From contig CAZQKI010000003.1 in NCBI GenBank assembly GCA_964592855.1, positions 3,144-67,143 on the forward strand: DNA of 64,000 nt, in the 5' to 3' direction. Source of the DNA: JAAYLN01 sp964592855 (lineage in GTDB: Bacteria > Verrucomicrobiota > Kiritimatiellia > RFP12 > JAAYLN01). The notes beneath the pieces are model-generated. The model was given only the letters and a program-made list of their open reading frames with translations. It ran no database searches and had not been told where the DNA came from. A program made the translations under genes and the position numbers. This document shows, in pieces, positions 18,042-24,069 of the stretch (its first letter is position 1; each line of letters opens with the position of its first letter).

Positions 18042-18188
18042 ACAGGACTCGCGCTTGCTCGTCAACCGTTCTCGTCGCCCGCTCTCGTTGACCGATTCTT
18101 CCGCCTTCCGCTTTTCGATGGACGATAGCGGACGACGCGAGCGGATCACGATTTCGTCCCGTCGTTCCCTTTTCTCTCTTCTCGCCAA
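18042..18188. repeat. Dispersed repeat B, copy 1
   Basis: This 147-base sequence recurs in the same orientation at 19405-19551 with about 11 differences (roughly 92 % identity by eye). It has an internal inverted repeat GTCAAC...GTTGAC around CTCGTCGCCCGCTCTC. It ends three bases before the stop codon of the antitoxin gene. Confidence 0.78.
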
Positions 18189-18191
18189 CGG

Positions 18192-18542
18192 TCACGGCGA
18201 GCGTTTGACCGACCGTCGCGGGCGGGCAATACGCTCCGCCGTGTTGTTCGGCAATGCTTCCGCCCCTGACGTTCCGCGCTCTGCTTTGATGCCCCACGCA
18301 AGATAGAGTTTGGCAAGACTCTGGTAGGGCACATCACGTTTGTTCGCGAGGACTTTCAGATCGTCCAGCATACCCGCCGGCAGGCGGATTGAGATGGATC
18401 GCAGGGTCGGTCGCAGGTTAGGAAACGACACCCGTTTAGCGGCCTTGACATTGAAGTAGTCCAGCGGGGAGTGGTTAGCCCAGAACTCCCTCTCTTCGTC
18501 TTCTGTCTGGAACACTGGTCTAGTCTTCGTTTGCGTGCTCAT
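18192..18542 (-). CDS. brnA: BrnA-type antitoxin (CopG/RHH family)
   Basis: This 116-residue protein is the antitoxin partner of the BrnT gene immediately upstream. It has an N-terminal acidic region (TEDEEREFWANHSPLDYF), which in this family wraps the toxin, and a ribbon-helix-helix segment (RSISIRLPAGMLDDLKVLANKRDVPYQSLAKLYLAWGI). Such proteins bind their own promoter and neutralise the toxin. The gene overlaps the end of brnT by 23 bases. The last 30 residues are Arg-rich and unlike the family core, and the stop lies three bases from repeat B, so the tail may have been formed by repeat insertion. Confidence 0.82.
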   Translation of the reverse strand: MSTQTKTRPVFQTEDEEREFWANHSPLDYFNVKAAKRVSFPNLRPTLRSISIRLPAGMLDDLKVLANKRDVPYQSLAKLYLAWGIKAERGTSGAEALPNNTAERIARPRRSVKRSP

Positions 18543-18828
18543 AGAATTCGCGCTCCCTTCGGTTCATATCTCGTGCGGAAATGATTCGAATTAAACTGCC
18601 TCTCGGCGTATAGACGACAACAAGCCTCCGCCCCAAGTCGGTCTGTCCGAAGGCAGCAAACCTATCCTCGGCTGCAGAATGCTTCGGATCATCCAGGATC
18701 ACGAGCGGTTCATTGAAGAAGACCTGTTCGCACTCAGAAGCATGAACCCCATGCTTCAGGTTCTTCTCCTTGTTGCCGGCATCCCAGTCAAATCCGCTGG
18801 CATCCAAGTATTCGCCTGTCATGGACAT
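18520..18828 (-). CDS. brnT: BrnT-type ribonuclease toxin
   Basis: This 102-residue protein matches the BrnT family, a RelE-like fold that cleaves mRNA: FDWDAGNKEKNLKHGV at the N-terminus, then VFFNEPLVILDDPKHSAAEDRF, then RRLVVVYTPRGSLIRIISARDMNRREREFYE. The catalytic lysines and the RIISAR core are intact. Toxin-first order followed by an overlapping antitoxin is the normal brnTA arrangement, with autorepression expected at the promoter just upstream (18829-18860), where AT-rich bases lie. The pair is carried on a repeat-bounded island. Confidence 0.88.
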   Translation of the reverse strand: MSMTGEYLDASGFDWDAGNKEKNLKHGVHASECEQVFFNEPLVILDDPKHSAAEDRFAAFGQTDLGRRLVVVYTPRGSLIRIISARDMNRREREFYEHANED

Positions 18829-18890
18829 ACAGTATACTTATGAGATATACGAGTCAACCTCCATCTTCTGACTTCTTTCTGGGTGCCGAA

Positions 18891-18950
18891 CGTTGCGCCT
18901 AACGGACGGCGAGCTTGCGAGCCGTACCTTTCAGGCGCTGGTTGTGTGCC
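18891..18950 (-). other. attC-like imperfect hairpin upstream of brnT
   Basis: Read on the minus strand, the sequence forms GCGCCT(G)AA-A-GG(T)ACGGC, loop TCGCAAGCTC, GCCGTCC-G-TTAGGCGC, a long stem with two unpaired bases on one arm. The minus strand carries GTTAGGC, which fits the integron R' core site GTTRRRY; the plus strand therefore carries GCCTAAC (RYYYAAC). This is what remains of, or looks like, an integron cassette attachment site. It sits where the attC of a preceding cassette would be relative to the minus-strand brnTA. No integrase gene is in the window. Confidence 0.35.
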
Positions 18951-18999
18951 GGGTATGCCCGGTCGCTTGTCGTCACGCTCCGCGAGACGATTGCAAAGA

Positions 19000-19035
19000 A
19001 ACGGGATTGACTTCGAAATTCTGCGGTTCAGTATT
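19000..19035. repeat. Partial copy of the inverted-repeat element found at 30043-30156
   Basis: AACGGGATTGACTTCGAAAT and the following TCTGCGGTTCAG are the reverse complement of 30064-30093 with one visible mismatch. The matching right-hand part of the same element lies at 19554-19592. Confidence 0.6.
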
Positions 19036-19112
19036 CGTCGGGTTATGCGCCCGCGCAGCGGGAAATCTGCGGTTCGATTAGGTTGCGGGCGGAGCCCGCA
19101 TTCGAGCAGGAC

Positions 19113-19188
19113 GCCGGAGCGACCTTTCCATTCGCCACCGCCGGGGACGGCGGGGGCCAGTTCGTCCCATGTCGCGCCCGTCTGATTG
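19113..19188. repeat. Dispersed repeat A, copy 2
   Basis: Same length (76 bases) and orientation as 17961-18036, about six differences. Here A and B copies are separated by 216 bases instead of five. Confidence 0.75.
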
Positions 19189-19228
19189 CAGTCTTGCCCT
19201 CCAGTGGCTGTTGATTGTCCCACTGTCC

Positions 19229-19289
19229 GCCGTAGTCGTCGACCCTGGGAGAGGAAGAATCGGCGGACGACTACGGCGACGACTACGGC
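19229..19289. repeat. Inverted and tandem repeat between A2 and B2
   Basis: GCCGTAGTCGTC (19229-19240) is answered by two tandem complementary copies GACGACTACGGC (19266-19277 and 19278-19289). The 216-base segment 19189-19404 that contains it has no plausible gene and separates two repeats that are adjacent in the other copy. Confidence 0.6.
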
Positions 19290-19404
19290 TTACGATTTCC
19301 TTCGGTCGTTCCGCTTGTCAATCCTACTCGCACGCTCCTGTCCGCCAATCCCGGCGGAGCCGTGAACCGCCATGGGCTCGCACCGCGAGGATCGGAAGGG
19401 ACGC

Positions 19405-19551
19405 ACAGGACTCGCGCTCGCACGTCAACCGTTCTCGTCGCCCGCTCTCGTTGACCGAGACTTCCGCCTTCCGCTTTTCGGTGGACGATAGCGGACGACG
19501 AGAGCGGATCACGATTTTGCCCCATCGTTCCATCTTCTCTCTTCTCGCCAA
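19405..19551. repeat. Dispersed repeat B, copy 2
   Basis: Direct 147-base copy of 18042-18188 with about 11 substitutions and no length change. Together copies 1 and 2 bracket brnTA. The gene-free stretch 18829-19643 consists largely of such repeats; apart from these I see no coding signal in it. Confidence 0.78.
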
Positions 19552-19553
19552 CT

Positions 19554-19592
19554 TCGACATTCGGACCTCATGATTCGAAAATCTGCGGTTCT
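19554..19592. repeat. Partial copy of the right arm of the 30043-30156 element
   Basis: ATTCGGACCTCATGATTCG, a three-base AAA and ATCTGCGGTTC match 30124-30157 almost base for base (the other copy has TCA where this has AAA). Confidence 0.65.
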
Positions 19593-19643
19593 TCTGCCGA
19601 GTTCCCGTGGCGTCTCGCACATGATCCAAAACCCGACAGGCTG

Positions 19644-20579
19644 CTACACGCTGGGGAAGAGGCGGCGCGCCTGGACGATGTCCTGCTGAACCTGGACCAT
19701 GAGGGCTTGCGCATCGGGAAACTTGATTTCGTCGCGGAGGCGGGCCAGGAAGGCGACGTCCAGGGTCGCGCCGTAGAGGTCGCCCTCGAAGTCGAGCAGG
19801 TGGATCTCGAGCACGGGCGCATCGGGGCGCGCGTCGGCAAAGGTCGGGCGCCAGCCGAGCCCCGCGACGCCATCCACCGGGCGGTCGCCGATCCACGTCC
19901 GGACGGCATAGACGCCGATTTTCGGCAGCACTTCCGCCGCCGGATGCAGGTTAGCCGTGGCCATGCCGATGGTGCGGCCGACCCCGCGGCCGCGGACGAC
20001 CGTCTCGCGGATGGCATAGGGACGTCCGAGCATCTGCGTGGCCTCCTCGATGTCGCCCGCCTGGATGGCTTTGCGGATGCGGGTGCTGGAGATGGGCTTG
20101 CCCTTGTATTGCTCGGCGGTGGCGATGACCACGTCGAAACCGTATTGCCGCCCCAGTACCGTGAGCAGCCCCGGGTTACCTTGTCCCTTGGCGCCAAACG
20201 TCCAGTTGTCGCCACAGCGGATCTCGACGATCGCCTTTCGGTCGCCGCAGAGCAGGGCGATGAAGTCGGCCGGCGAAAGACCGGCGAGTTCATGCGTGAA
20301 GGGGAGCATGAGACAGCCGTCGAGGCCTGTGCTCGCGAGGAGCTCGAGCCGGCCGGGGATCGGCGTCAGCAGCGGGGGCTGGCGGCCGGGGGCGAGAATG
20401 GCGCAGGGATGCTGGTCGAAGGTGAGCGCCCACGCCTGCCCGCCGATCTCGCGGGCACGAGCAACGGCACCCTCGAGGACGCGGCGATGTCCGAGGTGGA
20501 CGCCATCGAAGAAACCGGTGGCGAGGACCAGGGGGCCGGGTATCTGACGGAATGATTCGGGAAGAACGAGCGTATGCAC
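19644..20579 (-). CDS. ribF: Bifunctional riboflavin kinase/FAD synthetase
   Basis: This 311-residue enzyme makes FMN and FAD from riboflavin. The N-terminal FMN adenylyltransferase domain shows the nucleotidyltransferase motif FFDGVHLGH (His28, His31), ALTFDQHP and the SSTRIRKAIQAGDIEEATQMLGR block. The C-terminal flavokinase domain begins near residue 180 (VVRGRGVGRTIGMATANLHP, with the T-A-N motif) and continues with GVYAVRTWIGDRPVDGVAGLGWRPTF. The length is normal. It lies 15 bases after the secreted-protein gene on the same strand, so may share the sigma-factor operon transcript. Confidence 0.95.
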   Translation of the reverse strand: MHTLVLPESFRQIPGPLVLATGFFDGVHLGHRRVLEGAVARAREIGGQAWALTFDQHPCAILAPGRQPPLLTPIPGRLELLASTGLDGCLMLPFTHELAGLSPADFIALLCGDRKAIVEIRCGDNWTFGAKGQGNPGLLTVLGRQYGFDVVIATAEQYKGKPISSTRIRKAIQAGDIEEATQMLGRPYAIRETVVRGRGVGRTIGMATANLHPAAEVLPKIGVYAVRTWIGDRPVDGVAGLGWRPTFADARPDAPVLEIHLLDFEGDLYGATLDVAFLARLRDEIKFPDAQALMVQVQQDIVQARRLFPSV

Positions 20580-20594
20580 GTGGATCCAGGGTGA

Positions 20595-21044
20595 TCAGGG
20601 GCTCTTGGTGTCGTGTACGACCGTCAGGACGAACATCCGCATGCCGCCCTCCCGCGCCGGAAAGCCGCCGAGGATGACGGGATGGTCGGGACGAACCGTC
20701 GCGACGGTGCTCAGAATGCGTTTGCCTTTGCGGACAATCTTTACGCTGAGCTGGCTTGCCGGCCCCGAGCAGGTCACTTCGTAGACGCGGAGCAGCTTCA
20801 TATCCTCTTTGGTCGGAAGGTCGAAGTGCACTTCGGCGTCCAGCGCGTAGGCCTGGAAGGCAAGCGTGTTCGCCATCATGGCGACGACGTCGGCCAGCGC
20901 GTCGGGGGTCGCGCCCGGCACGTTGCTGCCGCGGATCATGCGGATGCGCAGGGCTTCGGCGCCATGCGCCGAGGCGGTGATCGCCATCACCAGGCAGACC
21001 GACAGGATCAGTCGGGCGAAGCGGGAATGGTGCGCCCCGGTCAT
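20595..21044 (-). CDS. Small secreted protein in ECF sigma operon, function unknown
   Basis: This 149-residue protein has a signal peptide (ARLILSVCLVMAITASAHG). The mature part is predicted alpha/beta, with RIRMIRGSNVPGATPDALADVVAMMANTLAFQAYALDAEV, suggesting a small periplasmic protein; DALADV-MMANTL resembles a helix conserved in poorly described periplasmic proteins of this group, but I cannot name a family. Its ATG overlaps the stop of the putative anti-sigma gene (ATGA). An in-frame extension upstream to 21419 runs antisense-like through the anti-sigma gene and is rejected. Confidence 0.6.
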   Translation of the reverse strand: MTGAHHSRFARLILSVCLVMAITASAHGAEALRIRMIRGSNVPGATPDALADVVAMMANTLAFQAYALDAEVHFDLPTKEDMKLLRVYEVTCSGPASQLSVKIVRKGKRILSTVATVRPDHPVILGGFPAREGGMRMFVLTVVHDTKSP

Positions 21045-21439
21045 TGCGAGGCCTCCCCGTCGCGTGCCTCGTCGTTGAAGTCGAGGTCGGATATCCAGAA
21101 GATGGTGGCTTTGCACGATTCCTCCTGCCAGATCATCACGGAACCGTGTTGCGGCGTGATCGCATAGGAATGAATGGCGGAACCGGCCTGCAGCGGCGCC
21201 GGCTGGAGGAACAGCAGCCAAGCACCAACGGCCATGATCGATGTGGCGCCGAGGCTGCCGAGCGTCCAGATCCAGGAGGCCCGGTGCGGGTGCCGCGCGG
21301 TCGCAGCGGGGTGCTGGGGATAGAGATGAAGGCGGCCGTGGAAATCGCTCCAGAACCGGGCGGCGTCGGACTTGGGCGCAACGCCACGGACCGCCAACTG
21401 CGTCGCTAGCTTCGACCATTTGGGCGTGTTCCTATTCAT
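21041..21439 (-). CDS. Putative anti-sigma factor, single-pass membrane protein
   Basis: This 132-residue protein has a cytoplasmic N-terminal half of about 50 residues, one membrane helix (WIWTLGSLGATSIMAVGAWLLFL, residues about 55-77) and a periplasmic tail with a VMIWQEESCKATIFWI segment. It sits directly behind an ECF sigma factor with an ATGA overlap, the classical position of an anti-sigma factor. No ZAS zinc motif (H-x3-C-x2-C) is present, so assignment rests on topology and context. Confidence 0.6.
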   Translation of the reverse strand: MNRNTPKWSKLATQLAVRGVAPKSDAARFWSDFHGRLHLYPQHPAATARHPHRASWIWTLGSLGATSIMAVGAWLLFLQPAPLQAGSAIHSYAITPQHGSVMIWQEESCKATIFWISDLDFNDEARDGEASQ

Positions 21440-22026
21440 GGTTCGCGTTCCTCACTATCCTCATCCTGTCGCTGTTCCAAAACCTGCCTCAATTTGCGCT
21501 TGCCGTTGAAGAGCCGTGACATCACGGTGCCGATCGGCAGCCCCGTGGCCGCGGCGATTTCAACGTAGCTCAAGCCGTCGCTGTACCTCAGGAGCAGGAC
21601 GAGACGATGCTCTTCCGGGAGACACTGCAAGGCGCGATCCAAGTCGTCGCGCGCCTCCGCGCTCTCGAGACCGCTGGCGGGATGCAGCGCCGTGGCGTCC
21701 GCCACCGATTCAATCGGATTCTCGCCATCCTCGCGTGGCTCCGGATGAACCTCCCTTTGGCGTTTCCGCTTCCGGATGGCGTCGATCGCGCAGTTGTGCG
21801 CGATCCGGTAGAGCCAGGACTTCAGCGATGAGCGTCCGTTGAACTGATTCACGGCCTGCCAAGCCCGCAAAAAGGTCTCCATCGTCACATCTTCGGCATC
21901 GTCCGGCCCGACGAGACGCGCGGCAACGGCGAAAACGGTAGACCGCAATCCTTCGAATGCTTGGGCGAAGGCTTCGGCATCGCCTGCTTGCGAACGTGCT
22001 AACCAGTCGCCGGACAATTGCTCCAT
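21436..22026 (-). CDS. ECF-subfamily RNA polymerase sigma factor
   Basis: This 196-residue protein has the sigma-70 region 2 (DAEDVTMETFLRAWQAVNQFNGRSSLKSWLYRIAHNCAIDAIRKRKR) and region 4 helix-turn-helix (LPEEHRLVLLLRYSDGLSYVEIAAATGLPIGTVMSRLFNGKRKLRQ) joined by an acidic linker. It is a typical two-domain ECF factor. Its stop overlaps the membrane protein's start, forming a coupled sigma/anti-sigma/secreted-protein unit. ECF factors usually activate their own promoter; I could not pick a clear ECF promoter in the 29 bases upstream. Confidence 0.92.
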   Translation of the reverse strand: MEQLSGDWLARSQAGDAEAFAQAFEGLRSTVFAVAARLVGPDDAEDVTMETFLRAWQAVNQFNGRSSLKSWLYRIAHNCAIDAIRKRKRQREVHPEPREDGENPIESVADATALHPASGLESAEARDDLDRALQCLPEEHRLVLLLRYSDGLSYVEIAAATGLPIGTVMSRLFNGKRKLRQVLEQRQDEDSEEREP

Positions 22027-22055
22027 GACTTAGACGCTCAAGTCGGGCAGCCTAT

Positions 22056-23813
22056 TCACGCATGCGCAAAGTTTTTTTTGCCCGATTTGCCGTGGAAGTG
22101 CGGCTGCGGTTTGCGCGCGGGATACCCGGGACCATTCTTGCGGTTGGGATTGAAGTGTTTGACGGGGTGGGGGCGTGCCGGACGTCCGCTGGCGGGGGCG
22201 ACATCGGCGTCGCGGATTTTGACGGGGTTGCCATCCAGCTGCGCCTGCTGCAGCCCCTCGCGGATCTGCTCGGCGGCCCCTTCGGCGACATCGAAGAACG
22301 TGCTATGCGCCTGCATCTGAATGCTGCCGATCTGCCGTGAGACAACTGCACCGTTTTCGCACACGAGGCGCACGATGGCGCCCTCGTTGATGCCGTCTTC
22401 ACGGCCGACATTCAGCTCGAAGGTGTGCATCGGCCCCGTTTCCTGTCCGCGACGGGACTGGACGGGGCCCTCGGGAGATGATCCCGCGGCACCGGCATTC
22501 AGGTTCTGGTGGGAGACATGCGTCCCCTTGATCCGCTTCAGCTCGGCGGATAGCAGGCGCTTGAGCAGGTCCTCGCGGGTCAGTCCGGCCAGCTTCTCGT
22601 CGATGGAGGGATAGTATTTCTCAAGGCCTTTTTCGTCGATCTCCATCCGCGTGAGTTCTTCGGCCATGTTCATCAGGCGCTGGCGGCAGACCTCGTGTCC
22701 GTCGGGGACCTGCTGGTCCGCGAAATGGATGCGGAGCCGGCGCTCCATCTGGCCGATACGGTATTTTTCGGCGGGGCTGATGAAGACGATCGAGAACCCC
22801 GATTTTCCGGCGCGGGCGGTGCGGCCGCTGCGATGAGTGTAGACGTCGATGTCGTCGGGCAGATCGTAGTGGATGATGTGCGTGATGTCGTCGACGTCGA
22901 TGCCGCGCGCCGCAACGTCGGTCGCGATCAGCAGACGGACCTGATGGCGGCGGAAGCGCCCCATCACATTGTCGCGCTGGGCCTGGGAAAGGTCGCCATG
23001 CAGCGGTTCGGCGGCGTAGCCGTCGCGGGACAGCATGTCCGCGAGATCCTGCGTATCCCGACGCGTGCGGCGGAACACCAGGCCGAACAGGTCGGGCGTC
23101 ATGTCGATGATGCGGCGCAGGCTGGCGTAGCGGTGCGAGGGATGGACGATGTAGCAATGGTGGATGATGTTGATCGCCGTCTGGTTGCGCGTTCCGATCG
23201 TGACCTCGACGGGGTCGCGGAGATAGCGCTTGGAAATGGAGGCGACCTCCTTGCCCATCGTCGCGGAGAACATCCACGTCTTCTTCGTCTCGGGCAGCGC
23301 CTTGATGATGCGGTCGATGTCCTCCTGGAACCCCATGTCGAGCATCTCGTCCGCCTCGTCCAGCACGGCGACCTTGATCTTCGTGAGGTCGATGGCGCCG
23401 CGCTGAATCACATCGAGGAGACGGCCCGGGGTCGCCACGACAACTTGCGCGCCGCGGCGGAGTTCGTTGATCTGAAAGGAGATGCTCGATCCCCCGTAGA
23501 TGGCGACGACGCGGAAGCCCTTCAGGTGGTTGCCGAACTGACGCAGTTCCTGCACGATTTGGAGACACAGTTCGCGGGTCGGACAGAGAATGATGCTCTG
23601 GGGAGCCTTCTGCTTGACATCCAGCTTGTTGAGCAGGGGGAGCCCGAAGGCGCCGGTCTTGCCCGTTCCGGTTTGCGCGAGGCCGATAAAGTCGGTGTCT
23701 CGTTCAAGCAGCGCGGGGATGGTCTGCTCCTGGATGGGCATGGGATTCACGAAGCCCATCTCGGCAATCGCCTTTATCAATTCGTCGCGGAGTCCTAGTT
23801 CAAGAAAAGTCAT
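22056..23813 (-). CDS. DEAD-box ATP-dependent RNA helicase (CsdA/DeaD-DbpA-like)
   Basis: This 585-residue protein unwinds RNA. In order: Q motif (GFVNPMPIQEQTIP), motif I AQTGTGKT, Ia PTRELCLQ, II DEAD, III SAT, V TDVAARGIDV and VI HRSGRTARAG. A C-terminal DbpA-type RNA-binding domain follows (LNVGREDGINEGAIVRLVCENG) and then a basic, Pro/His/Lys-rich tail. The layout matches the DeaD/CsdA group, which works in ribosome assembly and cold adaptation. A TTG three bases earlier is possible; ATG 23813 is taken. Upstream on the minus strand a TACTATATT box may be the -10 element. Confidence 0.92.
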   Translation of the reverse strand: MTFLELGLRDELIKAIAEMGFVNPMPIQEQTIPALLERDTDFIGLAQTGTGKTGAFGLPLLNKLDVKQKAPQSIILCPTRELCLQIVQELRQFGNHLKGFRVVAIYGGSSISFQINELRRGAQVVVATPGRLLDVIQRGAIDLTKIKVAVLDEADEMLDMGFQEDIDRIIKALPETKKTWMFSATMGKEVASISKRYLRDPVEVTIGTRNQTAINIIHHCYIVHPSHRYASLRRIIDMTPDLFGLVFRRTRRDTQDLADMLSRDGYAAEPLHGDLSQAQRDNVMGRFRRHQVRLLIATDVAARGIDVDDITHIIHYDLPDDIDVYTHRSGRTARAGKSGFSIVFISPAEKYRIGQMERRLRIHFADQQVPDGHEVCRQRLMNMAEELTRMEIDEKGLEKYYPSIDEKLAGLTREDLLKRLLSAELKRIKGTHVSHQNLNAGAAGSSPEGPVQSRRGQETGPMHTFELNVGREDGINEGAIVRLVCENGAVVSRQIGSIQMQAHSTFFDVAEGAAEQIREGLQQAQLDGNPVKIRDADVAPASGRPARPHPVKHFNPNRKNGPGYPARKPQPHFHGKSGKKNFAHA

Positions 23814-24069
23814 CAAGGTCTTTCAATAATGGATCGGAACAAATATAGTAGCAGAATTACGCCCCTTTGCCCATCTAAAAGCGACATCTAAAAGCGGCAC
23901 TGTCCAAACCAACAGGCGGGCAGCGGCAGGAAACCGTCGTGCCGGCAGCAAGTTGGGCGTTGAGCGTTCAGTTTGACTTTTGCCCCATCCCCGGCATAAT
24001 GAACGCCGACCTTGGCCCCGGAACGTATCCGGGATGGCCAACGGGACACGAGTGAACAGGAATCGTCCG

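Noticed and set aside
17747..18191. Repeat-region frames (Arg-rich, both strands) as genes
   Set aside because: They follow repeats A and B, have no homology or start signals, and coincide with palindromic DNA.
21044..21419. In-frame extension of the secreted protein gene
   Set aside because: It is Arg/Pro-rich and lies in the anti-sigma gene's region in another frame; the signal peptide after 21044 marks the true start.
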